Assembly: GCA_002007465.1 (NCBI GenBank)
Contig: LNAC01000678.1
Span: 535,928-599,927, forward strand
Source of the DNA: Ailurus styani
Taxonomy: Eukaryota > Chordata > Mammalia > Carnivora > Ailuridae
Direction: 5' to 3'
DNA: 64,000 nt
The notes under the pieces were generated by a model. That model did not search any database. It was given only the letters and a program-made list of their open reading frames with translations, and was not told the origin of the DNA. Below are positions 35,945 through 47,479 of the stretch, piece by piece (position 1 is the first letter of the stretch; every line of letters begins with the position of its first letter). The position numbers were made by a program, and so were the translations under genes.

Positions 35945-36625
35945 ATAAAGACGTGCTTTTATATACAATGGAATATTACTCAGCCATCAGAAAGGATGAA
36001 CACCTACCATTTACACTGGCATGGATGGAAATGGAGGGTATTATGCTAAGTTAAATAAGTCAATTAGAGAAACACAATTATCATATGGTTTCACTCATTT
36101 GTGGAATATAAGAAATAGTGCAGAGGATCAGAGGGGAAAGGAGGGAAAATGGGATGGGAAGAAATCAGAGAAGGAGACAAACCATGAGAGACTTTTTTTT
36201 TTTAAGATTTTAGTTATTTATTTGACAGAGACAGAGACAGCAAGAGAGGGAATACAAGCAGGGGGAGTGGGAGAGGGAGAAGCAGGCTTCCCGCTGAGCA
36301 GGGAGCCCCATACTGGGCTAGATCCAGGACACTGGGAGCATGACCTGAGCCGAAGGCAGACGCTTAACAACTGAGCCACCCAGGTGCCCCTACCATGAGA
36401 GACTCTTGACTCTGGGAAACAAACTGAGGGTTGCTGGAGAGGAAGTGGTGGGGGTGGGGTGGGGTAACTGGGTGACGGGCATTAGGGAGGGCACGCGATA
36501 TGATGAGCATTGGTTATTATATGCCCAGCTGATGAATTATTGAACATGACATCTGAAACTAATGAGGTAGTATATGTTGGCTAATTAAATTTAAATTTAA
36601 AAAGTTATAAAAAATAAAAATAGGG
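35945..36625 (+). mobile_element. carnivoran L1 3' end, 5'-truncated, split by a SINE
   Basis: Sense L1: TACAATGGAATATTACTCAG, GGATGGAAATGGAGGGTATT, ATTATCATATGGTTTCACTC, GGGAGGGCACGCGATATG and an A-rich end. Interrupted at 36194-36391. No ORF2 frame persists. The target word recurs past the tail at 36638-36652, leaving about a dozen non-tail bases unexplained. Confidence 0.87.
36194..36391 (-). mobile_element. Can-SINE inside the L1 3' end
   Basis: Antisense arctoid-like copy. Its duplication ACCATGAGAGACT (36181-36193 and 36392-36404) is L1 sequence, so it inserted after the L1. Confidence 0.97.
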
Positions 36626-36652
36626 TTTCTCATGGGGAAAATCATAGTTCTT

Positions 36653-37328
36653 GATAGTAATAAATCACTTTTTAAATTGACCGTGATGGGTAAAATCATC
36701 CTATTATGAATCAAAGTAAAACACATAGGTACAAAGAAAAATAGTGCACATTAAATAAAAAGGACTTGAGATCCTTCTCCCATATACAATATATATTTAT
36801 ATAATTATAATATATAACGGAATTCATCAAACCCCCAGAAATCTTTTCTTTTCAGAAGACTAACTGCAATTACACTGGAAATCCTCCCCCTTCCCTTGTT
36901 AAAAGTTGCATACTGTCCAGTTAGTTTCCCTGTTGCCAAAAGTTCTCAACACTATCCTCCTGCTCGTCAAATGGGAGGTAATCATCTTCACCTTCTGTAT
37001 ACAATCTATACAACTTATAAAAAAAAAATTTTTTTTAAACTCATTGGTTAACTTCAATTTCTATCCTTCATCAATCTTCTGATTTCTTCTTTTCCTAATT
37101 CTCATTACATAACTTATTAACCAAGGAGAAAAGAAGGTCTTCTATTGCATAAAGGATAGCATACGTAAGTGGATATGCATTGATCAACAGCAGTACTATA
37201 GTCATAAAAACTGTGTAGTTTCAACCCCTGCTTCCTCTGGAAAGGGGGCCTGCAGAGAGAATATTATTACTCAAGAAATGAAGTTGTAGAAAAGATAGTC
37301 CCACTAGAAAATAATGAAATGTCAGATG
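36653..37328. other. unassigned stretch
   Basis: Contains AAAAAAAAATTTTTTTT, a small perfect palindrome at about 37021-37037. No gene. Confidence 0.35.
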
Positions 37329-37730
37329 TGATGGTTAACTTTTATTTTGTCAGCTTGGCTAAACCGTGGTACCCATAGTCTAGATGTTGCTGTTAAGGAA
37401 TTTTTTTAGATGAGATTAACATTTAAATCACTCACCTTGACGTAAAACTATTACCCTCCATAATGTGGATAGATTATCTACCACAACGTGGGTAAGCCTT
37501 ATCCAATCAACTGAGGCCTTAGAAGAGAAAAGACCAATGTCTCTCTAGAAAGAGGAAGTTCTTTTCCAGACTTCCTTCAGGCTTGTGATGCAGCATCAAC
37601 TCCTCCCTGGTCCCCCAGTCAGTCTCCAAAACTGTGTGAACTAATTTTTCAAAATTTCTCTCTCTGACTTTCTGTATCCATACATAAATATTTTTCCTCT
37701 GGAGAACAATGACTAATATATCAGATATCC
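37329..37730 (+). mobile_element. ERVL-type (MLT2-like) solo LTR
   Basis: Starts TGATGGTTAACTTTTATTTT, continues GATGAGATTAACATTTAAAT, TGTGGGTAAG-like and CTTATCCAATCAACTGAGGC, and ends CTCTGGAGAACAATGACTAA. This order matches MLT2-class LTRs of ERVL. No internal retroviral region follows, so it is a solo LTR. Confidence 0.8.
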
Positions 37731-39587
37731 ATAAAGATGGGGGGAAAAGGAACATCATGAAAATGGATATTATCTTCCACATCCCCTCTTCCACCTCAAC
37801 TGAGAACTATGAAACCTCAGAGAATTCTGGAAATAGTCTAGAAATTCATATTGAACTCATTTGTTAATTACATATAGTGATTTACCAGAGATGTTTGGTA
37901 GAATCACAAAATCTTCCACTCTTTTCTATTATCAAAATTGTAAGTTCAAAAATATGCATATAACCTTCATAAAAAGAGGGATTATATGTGACTGTCACAC
38001 TTGATATGAAGAGGACAGAATCTGCTTTGTATGGCTACAGTGTGTTCGAGCTGTGCTGGAAAGGAATCTGATCTGGTTTTCTCTGGGCAGCAATAGTTGA
38101 TATAAGGTTTATATTTATGCTGCCTCTATTTTGTTGGATGAAGTGAGATGCTTAGTGAGATATTTTTCTGTTTTCTAGAGTCAGTGACTAGAGTCCACAG
38201 CTGAGAGCAAATGACATTTAATATATCACCTTCTAGTTTCAGACAATCCTTAGCTAAGAATGCAGGAAATAGATGCCAAGACTATAGAATTCTGAGGCAT
38301 TCAAGGTCAGAGAAAATTTTTTGAGTTCCTAGACTTTGTTAAAATTTTAAGAAAAGCAGTTATGGATGATAAAGTTATTTAATTCTCCTTAGGCCAACAA
38401 AGCCAAGTTTTACTTATTTTATTTTAATGACGTGAACTAATTCCCTGAATTTAGGCAAGTTGTATACTTACAGAAATGTTCATATATTGCTTACTCTATT
38501 TTATAGCACAAAGGCATTAGCTCTGGAAAATCACAAACTGGTTTTATTACTTTTCTATCTATAGAACAAAGTATAATGCCTGGCATTTTACTACGTTGCA
38601 AAACTATGTCCTTTCCTTTACCAAAAGAGTGAATAAATGATTAAGTGACTGCCTGATGAAAAGCTTAAAAATATTCTTTATACAGAAATATTTGTTAAGA
38701 TGAAAGAGGAGGTTAATTATTATAGATATCTGATCCTTTCCTCGAACAGGAACTTCTAGTAGAAGACTAGTATTGGAATTAGACAGGATAAGGTTTTTCT
38801 TTCCTTCCAGGCTACAGTAAATTGAGAGTAATTTTTTGCAGAAAAGTGAGATAGACCTTAAGATCTTGACATCAAGTAACTCTGGTGGACATTAAAAGAC
38901 CTTGTTTCTTGAGGACCAATAAGAATGTAGAGATATTGAAATTTCAAGCAGCCCTTAGAAATTTAAGAAGATATTTCTTTTTTACTTTTGGTGATCCACT
39001 ATCTCCCCCCCCGCCCCTTAATTTGGTTTTTGGAAATCATCCAGGAAAAATTAAGTGATGTAATTAAAAGATTAGTTGTTTTTAGCCTCTTTCTGTATAT
39101 TATGGGAATGGCTTGAATGGAATTCTCCTTTAAAAATACATCTCTAGTGTAAGGGTATTTTGTTTTTCAGTATTTCACTGAAGGTTAGCCACTCATTTGA
39201 GGTCTGACATATATGCATACCTTCAAGGTATTCAACAACAAGTACTTATTGGGTAGCAATTAAAAAGGGAAGAAAGATTACAGAGAAAAAATCAGAAATA
39301 TAAACTTTAAAAAAATATATACATTGCATTAGCTTGACTGTGAATACGTCTCTGTGTATTTATTAAACACAAAGTTATAAATACTAAAATTAGAATTATG
39401 TACATAATTTGAGGGTATTTATTAAAATGTTTAAAAGACAAGTTTTTTAAAGTATTATTTCTTTGAACTGATAAAGCTTAACAATTATACAAATGGATTT
39501 TCTGGAAAATTTCCCAGACTCTATCATTGTATAGAAATCCCATCTTTAAGATAATATTATTGTTTGGTCAATAAATTCATGTATATA
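37731..39587. other. unassigned stretch
   Basis: No gene. ATAATGCCTGGCATTTTACT to GAATAAATGATTAAGTG (about 38570-38645) may be a weak L2 or MIR 3' end. A C-run, CTCCCCCCCCGCCCC, lies at about 39003-39017. Confidence 0.35.
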
Positions 39588-40174
39588 ATATGAGGCAGGG
39601 TTCTCCAGAGAACCAATAGAATACATTTATATATATAGGAATATTTGTCATGAAGGAATGCGTCACAAGGTGGTGGAGGCTGAGTTCTGCACAGTCCATA
39701 AGCCGGAAGGCCAATAAGGCCAGTGGTGCAGTTCCAGTCCAAACCCAAAGCCCTGAGAACAAAGGAAGCCAATGGTAAAAATCCCAGTGTGAGTCTGAAG
39801 ACCTGGGAACTAGCAGACCCTGGTGTAAGCCCTGGTTTGAGTAAATTCCAAAGAAGAACCAGGAGCACTGATGTCTGGAGATAGAAGATGAATGTCTCAG
39901 CTGGAGCAGAGAGAAAATTTGCCCTTCCTGCACCTTCTTGTTCTGTTCAGGCCTTCAACAAATTAGATGATGCACAGCATTGGTGAGAGCAATCTTCTTT
40001 ACTCAGTCTATCAATTCAAATAAATTCAAATTTCTTCTGGAAACCCCCTCACAGACACACCCAGCCTTCTAGGCATCTCTTAGCCCCATCGAATTAACAC
40101 ATAAAATTAATTATCATTTATATAACTATATGGTGGAGCCAAATCAAGTTGACACATAAAATTAACCATCATAT
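39588..40174 (-). mobile_element. ERVL-type (MLT2-like) solo LTR, antisense
   Basis: Antisense signature GGGTTCTCCAGAGAACCAAT at the left end and TTGACACATAAAATTAACCA at the right. The right terminus is doubled: ATTAACACATAAAATTAATTATCAT-like and GTTGACACATAAAATTAACC units about 55 bp apart. Minus-strand frames (39557-39868 and 39577-39933) lie entirely in this LTR and are not genes. Confidence 0.82.
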
Positions 40175-40288
40175 GTGTGTATATACACTTAATATCAAGA
40201 GGTTTCCTAAATATATATGAATCATATCATAAATATGCATTTTTAAATAAAATAGATATGTGTATCTTTAACAGCATATGTATCTTTA

Positions 40289-40292
<4 letters not shown>

Positions 40293-40329
<37 letters not shown>
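40293..40329. repeat. (TG)n microsatellite
   Basis: About 18 uninterrupted TG units, likely length-variable. Confidence 0.95.
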
Positions 40330-40333
<4 letters not shown>

Positions 40334-41784
40334 ATTCAACAAAAATGGTTAGGACTTCTTAAAAGGCTTTACTATAAATAATTTGGAAGATAAATATCTC
40401 AGCAAAATATCTAGCTCTAGTGACATTAATTCTATGATGAGAATTATGGAAGGCTGATTGTCTTGCTTTACACGGATTTAATGTCATCACACTAAAATAG
40501 TTACAGAATTCCTCTCAGTCTGAAGTTTCTCACTGATACAATGAATATATTTCAACATGATTTCAATGTGGAAATTGATATTGAGAAGGGTATACACTGT
40601 ATTAATAAATTTAAGACAGTAAGATAAAACAGTATGCCAATTTACCATTAAATTGATAATAAACTGAAGGAAACTAGGCCTTATATATCTGAGTATATTC
40701 ATCTTAATACTTAATGTGTCATAAAATATTTATAAATTGATAATATAAGTTGATCATATTCAAAGCTTTCTAACGCAGTGTTTCATAAATACCGGTGCAT
40801 CGTTAAGTTTGGAAACGTGTGTTCTAATGGGCAGCAGTGAACTAAACAACAACAAGAAATTTATGTTAAGGCATAAAATGGGAGAAAATATGAAGTGGAG
40901 TTGGGAGAAATCATTAAAAGAGACAGAATAACCAAGAAAGAAAAAAGAATGAATAACTTGTTTTGGTATGTATAATTTGAAGTTTAAATTTGGGACTACC
41001 AGAGAATTGTTTATACCTTTAAGGAGAAAAAGAGTGGATGGAGGTAGATTTTATGGATGAAAAATATACTATTTTCCTTAGGTATTTTAAATAAAAAATA
41101 AGAGCAGGACTTAGTGAGAAGACTAAGAAAAATGTGGTTAGACAATTTATCTGATCATAAACAATTACATTATTCTTATACCATGAAATTAATCCTTTAT
41201 CAGAAAGAATGAGAACAATAATGATATCTAGAAGCTAAATCATAGCTATCTCAAGCTGCTCAACTTTCTTTCAAAATCTAATTAGTTCCTCACCAGGACT
41301 TCTTAAAATATCATGTTTAGCAGTGACAATGATACTGTGAAACCGAAGTGTATTTCTCTTTACACTTACATCCTATGTTTACTGATAACTTTCAAAAGCA
41401 TGTATTTGGAGCTGCTTCACACATGGCGCTCTGCTAGGTACACAGAAGAGTACGGTGCAGATACCAGTACCCACATTGCGATGTAAGTGGCTTCTTTCTT
41501 AGGGAGGAATGGGCAAGGCAAGGCTTATTCCTTTTCCCATCTTCAGTGATACTTGTTCTCCAATTGTGTACTCAATGTCTAATCAGCAAGTAAGAACAAA
41601 CTACAAGAACGTTGAAGCTGAAAGGAAAGTATAGTACAAACAGTCAGCTGGCTCAGGATAGATCTGGCAAAGATAGATAGAAAGGTCCAGCTCTAGGTTG
41701 TGAGAAGAAAAGTTATGAACTGATTATTTTTATGACATAACTAGCCATTAACTACTTATGCCTAAATTCTTAGATAAGGTGTTC
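40330..41784. other. unassigned stretch
   Basis: Mostly AT-rich. CATGGCGCTCTGCTAGGTAC to AGTACGGTGCAGATACCAGT (41395-41490) could be an antisense L2 3' end, with low confidence. No gene. Confidence 0.35.
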
Positions 41785-42181
41785 ATTCTGGGGAGTCCAC
41801 GTCACCTCTCTGAACTTGTGCTTCTTTATTTTATTTATTTATTTTTAAAGATTTTATTTATTTACTTGACACAGAGAGAGAGAGAGATTACAAGTAGGCA
41901 GAGAGGCAGGCAGAGAGAGAGAGGAGGAAGCAGGCTCCCCGCTGAGCAGAGAGCCTGATGAGGGGCTCGATCCCAGGACTCTGAGATCATGACCTGAGCT
42001 GAAGGCAGAGGCTTTAACCCACTGAGCCACCCAGGTGCCCTGAACTTGTGCTTCTTTAAAAGAAGAATGTTTCTACCCAACTAATCTGATTTTCTTGAAG
42101 ATTAAACAACATGGAACATTTTAAGCAGCTAGCACAATGTCTAACAAATATTGAGAGCTCCATAATAAATTGGTGTTTCCT
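41785..42181 (+). mobile_element. MIR fragment split by a SINE
   Basis: CACCTCTCTGAACTTGTGCTTC before the SINE joins GATTTTCTTGAAGATTAAAC, AGCTAGCACAATGTCTAAC and TATTGAGAGCTCCATAATAA after it, in MIR 3' order. Its far end abuts another SINE at 42182. Confidence 0.65.
41829..42040 (-). mobile_element. Can-SINE, mustelid-type, inside a MIR
   Basis: Antisense, complete. Perfect 18-bp duplication TGAACTTGTGCTTCTTTA at 41811-41828 and 42041-42058. Confidence 0.98.
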
Positions 42182-42366
42182 GGGGCGCCTGGGTGGCTCA
42201 GTTGGTTAAGCAGCTGCCTTTGGCTCAGGTCATGATCTCAGGGTCCTAGGATTGAGCCCCGTGTCAGGGCTCCCTGCTCAGTGGGGAGTCTGCTTCTCCC
42301 TCTCCCTCTGCTCTTCCCCCGATCTTATGCATTCTCTCTCTCTCAAATAAATAAAATCTTTTTTAA
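42182..42366 (+). mobile_element. Can-SINE, arctoid type
   Basis: Head TTGGTTAAGCAGCTGCCTTT. Flanks AAATTGGTGTTTCCT (42167-42181) and AAATTACTGTTTCCT (42367-42381) are a 15-bp duplication with two differences. Confidence 0.95.
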
Positions 42367-42381
42367 AAATTACTGTTTCCT

Positions 42382-43356
42382 AACCTCTTTACACCAGCTA
42401 TGGAAGTTCATACTTTCTCTTTTCATCTCAAATCCAATCTCACTCTAGAAATAAACCTTTACAGCTTCTCCTCTCTCCCCGCCACCTCGAAATTCTCCAT
42501 CTCCCTTTACCACAACCATTAATAATGACAACAAAATTTTATGGTATCCTTCCAGAGGCAAAGTGATCTTTATCACTGATTAATTCCAAGGTCCGTGGAG
42601 TCAGGCCATTGAGTTTAAACTCCAACTATAGTGTTTATTGGCTGTGTGGTGTTAGGAAGTATTGTATGACACATATGGTATAGCACTTACACTGAGCTCT
42701 ATTTCCTCAATGACAGGAGAGGCTTGATAATATGTGATTTTTTTAATAAGATAAAATCAACTAATGAAGGAGAAGCATCTAGCAATTAACCTGTCATAAT
42801 TTAAATGTGCAGTAAGTAGATTCTATATTTTTACAAATTAGTCAAGAAAGGATGGAGTCATGAAGCCGCATTTCACATTTCATAGAGACTCATGTCTGCT
42901 TCCAAACTATGGTGTGCTGCGTTTAGGGTGACAGTAACGAAATACTTCAAATATGTTTATACGCCTACCCCTGCATTTCTGTAGCCTATGGGAGGGAATT
43001 TCCATCACTTTATCTCAAATTCTGAATTTTTTTTTAATTTTATCATGTTTTGTACATGTATTTTAATACTAGGAAAGCACTATGTGCAAATTACTTTCAA
43101 AAATGAGCCTCAAATTCATCATTTCCGATGCTTACAAACACTTCTTAGTCTCATTATGAGAAGATGATGTTAACAAATGTACAGTTCCCAGAAAAACTGA
43201 AGTTGACTATATGAAACCCTGTCGGAAATGATTTGTATTGTTTCAGATTAATATTATTATTGTTTTACTTGTTGTGCTTATCCACATAAAGGTAGCTCAG
43301 TCAGATTTTTTTTAATTTATTAAGGATAAAATGATGTTTCAATAAATCATGGTAAT
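42382..43356. other. unassigned stretch
   Basis: No gene. GTTTAAACTCCAACTATAGTG to GGCTGTGTGGTGTTAGGAAG (about 42610-42660) could be a MIR core remnant. Confidence 0.35.
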
Positions 43357-43372
43357 AAATATTTGATTTCTT

Positions 43373-43555
43373 TTTTTAAAGATTTTATTTATTTATTTGA
43401 AAGAGAGAGAGAGAGTATGATAGGGGAGACAGTCAGAGGGAGAAGCAGACTCCCTGCTGAGCAGGGAGCCTGATGAGGGACTCGATCCTGAGACTCCAGG
43501 ATCATGACCTGAACCAAATGCAGTTGTCTAACCAACTGAGCCACCCAGGCACCCC
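43373..43555 (-). mobile_element. Can-SINE, older or intermediate type
   Basis: Antisense, with GCAGTTGTCTAACCAACTGA head complement. Perfect 16-bp duplication AAATATTTGATTTCTT at 43357-43372 and 43556-43571. Confidence 0.97.
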
Positions 43556-43659
43556 AAATATTTGATTTCTTGAAAACATAGCTATCTTCTGTCATTCAGG
43601 ATAATCAAAAATTGAAAATAGTCACTATGAATAATATTTGTTAGTTAAATACTGTTTGC

Positions 43660-43829
43660 GGGACACCTGGCTGGCTCAGTCATTAAGCCTCTGTCTTCAG
43701 CTCAGGTCATGATCCCAGGATCCTGGGATCCAACCCCACATCTTCAGACTCCTTGCTCAGCAGGAAACCTGCTTCTCCCTCTCACACTCTCTCTGTTTGT
43801 GTTCCCTCTCTCTCTGTCTCTCTCTCTTT
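43660..43829 (+). mobile_element. Can-SINE, arctoid type, 3' tail missing
   Basis: Head CATTAAGCCTCTGTCTTCAG. Ends inside its CT repeat and lacks the AAATAAAATCTT tail. It is directly abutted by the opposed SINE at 43830. Confidence 0.93.
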
Positions 43830-44037
43830 CTTTTTTTTTTTTTTAAGATTTTATTTATTTATTTGACACAGAGAGAGAGATTACAAGTAAGCAGAGAGGC
43901 AGGCAGAGAGACAGGGAGAGGAGGAAGCAGGCTCCCCGCTGAGCAGAGAGCCCGATGCGGGCCTCGATCCCAGGACGCTGAGATTATGACCTGAGCCGAA
44001 AGCAGAGGCTTTAACCCACTGAGCCACCCAGGTGCCC
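43830..44037 (-). mobile_element. Can-SINE, mustelid-type, tail-to-tail with its neighbour
   Basis: Complete antisense copy ending GGTGCCC. No target duplication is visible: CTCTCTCTTTC on the left and TGACAGCAACGC on the right do not match, so the junction was rearranged. Confidence 0.95.
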
Positions 44038-44049
44038 TGACAGCAACGC

Positions 44050-45190
44050 TTTCACCCTAGACTAGCTCACCAGCAACAAGCCCGTCATGCTCAGAGAACT
44101 TTTCATTGCCTCATTGTTAAGTATGAGTGAAGAAAGATTTCCTGATCCGTAAGAGAAGCCACTAACAAAATATAGAGACTAAAAAAACTAAAATAAACAT
44201 TACAAAGAGAATGTTGACGTACATAGGCAGAGATATATAATCTGACTCACAGAGTTCTCAGAAAGAGGACAAAATTTTTTGAGGGGGAGAAAATTATTTT
44301 TTTTACACATTTTTTCAAAACAAAAAAAATTGAGGTTTTGCAGGGAGACTGTATGGTGCTGGCAAACAATTCTCACTTTGTTAAATTTTAGAACATTGGA
44401 GATAAAATAACATTTCTATATTTGCCAAGGAAGAAAAGTGTACAAAAGTTCAAGAATCCAAAGGACATCTGAGTCCAAAATAACAACACTAGCAGACAGA
44501 AGGAATAGGAAACAAATGTCTTCAAACTTGTAGAATTAAAATCATTTACAAACTAGAATTCTAATCCAGTAAACCAGACGTCAAGTGTGAGGGCAGAATA
44601 GAGACATTTTTAGGGGTGCAAAGTTTTAAAAAATAAATGGAACTCCCATTACCCCTTTCTCAGGAAGTTACTGAAGTGTTTCCAAAAAATACTTACAGAG
44701 TTTATAACATGTAGGATAGCTAAGTCAAAGATTCTAAGAAAAGCAAATAGATTTTTAAAGAGTCAATTATTAACCCCAGGAAAATGCAAAATATATATAA
44801 AAAAGAGAATGTACCTGTGGTATGCCACTTAGAACAGCAGTTAGTAATATTTTAAAAGTCAGAAAAATCAAAACACTGAATATGTATTTATTCAAATTTG
44901 CAATATAGCTATTTTGAGAGTATGGGCTGAGTGAAGTAGTGGTTGAAGGGTGCTGTGATAATAACTAAAATGCTGAAACAAGAGATAGCAAAGTGCTAAT
45001 ATTAGTTAGAAAGACCAAGAAAAACACACTGGATATAGTTAAAAGACTTGAAAGTCATTTGCTGTAAACTAAAAAATGGTAACTGTGGCAGAGTGGTGGC
45101 CAGGAGCTTGTTGAGTTCACCTTGTTATTATTTTTACAAGCTTTTACCATTTTTCTTTTTCATACTATGTGAATGTAATAATTAGGTACA
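44050..45190 (+). mobile_element. old L1 (L1ME-like) 3' UTR
   Basis: CTAGAATTCTAATCCAGTAA, TCAAGTGTGAGGGCAGAATA, GAGACATTTTTAGGGGTGCA and CCTTTCTCAGGAAGTTACTG are, in order, landmarks of old mammalian L1 3' ends. Non-coding and decayed; the ends are approximate. Confidence 0.5.
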
Positions 45191-46227
45191 AATAATATTT
45201 TAAGTTAATAATAGCAAAATATTGACCAAATATAAAAATACTACATGTAAATCTAAAAAATAATATCAAATAAGTCCAAATATGCAAATATCAAAAATAA
45301 TACATATAAGTCTAGGTTAATATCAAAAAAGAGCTGTAATCACAACTCACTGAAATGTCATATTTTCTGTCCCATTCCTTCCTATTATTAAAATACAAGT
45401 GAGATCAGAGAAAAAGAAAAGACGCAGTAATGACAGCCCTGGGAGAAAAGGGTCCATCATTAGCAAATCTTTGAAACGAATTTTCACTAATTTAAAAATG
45501 GAAGAAGGTAAATTTTAAAATCTCTACTGGCAGACTCATAGACTATAGAAACATGGGAGAGAAAGAAAAATAGTTAGCAAGTAGAGGCTTGTTTGGTGCT
45601 AATCCCAATGTTACAGTCAGTGTCTATGAGGTTGAACCCTGCTTTTCTTTACATGACTCAGTATTTCTCTACCAGGTAACTATCCAGCATTAGATACTGG
45701 GATGCAGACAGACACAGGAAGAATAGTAGGAAGAAAACATACACTATAAGGATTATCAGAGACTACATTTTAATATTTTCACTCAGCAGAAAAGAAAATA
45801 TTCTAAATATCCCAGAGTACCTAAAAATATATTTATTCACACATAAACAGAAAAATTAACAGTGAATTTTCTGCTTCAGTCTATCAGAATCACAGAATAT
45901 TATCACTTGGAATCTTTTTTACTAGCATATGGCACATTTTCTTGTATTCCAGCTTACTATCTAAAAGGAGGATGCTAGAAATAGCTATAGGCAAAGCATG
46001 AATTGTTGAGAAAAAGGAGGAGATAAATAAAAACAATAGTAAAGTGCACAAATGCAGACTCTATTTATTTGGGATTAAAATACTGACAGGAATGAACAAT
46101 GAACAATGACAAGCATATAGGAGCCTGAATATATCAAAGGACTCCATAACGTATAAGAAGGATTACTCTTAGGATGTGCAGAAAATGAATCTTGAAAAAA
46201 AGATACACTACAGTTTTTCTTTTACAT
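45191..46227. other. unassigned AT-rich stretch
   Basis: Includes three TATCAAAAATAATACATATAAG-like words near 45.2-45.3 kb. No gene. Confidence 0.35.
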
Positions 46228-47420
46228 ATATCTGTTTATGTTCTCATTTATTCATGGGACAAACCTTTAATGAGGTGTCTATCACAGGCTAGGCATGGTT
46301 TCTGGAGATGGAGATATAGCAGTGACCAAAACAGACAAAAGTCCATGACTTCATGGAAAATGCTTCTAACTGTTATAGATGGACAGTAACCAAGTTACAA
46401 AAGGAAAGTATATGTTATGTTAGATGGTAATAAATATTAAGAAGATAATAGGAAATGGGATGCCTGGGTGGCTCAGTCAGTTAAGTGGCTGCCTTCGGCT
46501 CAGGTCATGATCCCGGGGTCCTGGGATCTAGTTCCACATCAGGCTCCTTGCTCAGCAGGGAACCTGCTTCTCCCTCTGTCTGCTGTTCCCCCTGCTTGTG
46601 CTCTCCCACTCTCTGATAAATAAATAAAATCTTTTTTAAAAAAGATAATAGAAAGAGCAGAAGAATATTAAATGTTGGAGAGGAATAGTTTTGAAATTTT
46701 AAATAAGGTGTCAGGAAAGACTCCACTGGGTGAGTGACTTTTGAGAAACTACCAGTCTCGCAGGTGTCTGGGGTCAAATTTTCCAGATGGGGAAAACACT
46801 AAGTGCAAAGCTTTGAGAAAGGATATACTACCTGGCCTGTCTGAGGAACAGCATGGAGACCAGGGTGCCAGGGCTATGTGAAGAGGGAGACCAGCGAACT
46901 GTCAGGGAACCCAATCACACAGGGCTTTGTGAGACATGATAAGTACCTGGGCTCTATTTTCAGCGTCATGAGGATCTCTGGGGAAGCTGGAGCTCAGATT
47001 TATATGTTGACAGGACTATTCCAGGAAATGTGTAGAGACTTCACTGAGGCAAGAGAAGCAATAAGGAACTGAGTGTTGATCCCATTACAATATCTCAGAT
47101 GATACTATCCTGAGCCAAAGTCATGTCAGTGGGGTGGTAAATGGTCCATTTCTAAATATAATATTAGGATTGAGCTGGGAAAAAGTTTGTTGATGGGTAG
47201 AACATGAGGTAATGAGAAAAATGGATAAATATGGTCTCGGTGATGGGAAGAAGGGAGTTGCCCTTAACTGAGGCACACAGGATTTTAGCAGGAGCTGGTC
47301 TGGGGGAATGTCGGTACCTAAAATTTAGACATTTTTACATCAAGGTATCTATTAGGTAGAAACCCACATGCAGATGTCAATAGGTACTTAAAGATATAAA
47401 TTTGGAGTTCAGGGGAGAGA
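46228..47420 (-). mobile_element. L2-like LINE, antisense, split by a SINE
   Basis: CACAGGCTAGGCATGGTTTC, GAGATATAGCAGTGACCAAA and ACAGACAAAAGTCCATGACT match the antisense L2 3' region. After the SINE, GGAACAGCATGGAGACCAGG, CACAGGGCTTTGTGAGACAT and GTTCAGGGGAGAGATTGAGG continue an element I associate with it. The far part is less certain. The short frames in it (46878-47072) are not genes. Confidence 0.55.
46457..46641 (+). mobile_element. Can-SINE, arctoid type, inside the L2-like element
   Basis: Head CAGTTAAGTGGCTGCCTTCG. AAGATAATAGGAAA (from 46442) and AAGATAATAGAAA (from 46642) form a 13-14 bp duplication with one base difference. Confidence 0.96.
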
Positions 47421-47479
47421 TTGAGGCTGGCTATAGAGTAAATTAAAATACTAAACTATGTGAGTTCTGTGAAACCAGA

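Noticed and set aside
39557..39933. Overlapping minus-strand frames of 103 and 118 codons
   Set aside because: Both lie wholly inside a non-coding MLT2-like LTR and overlap in different phases.
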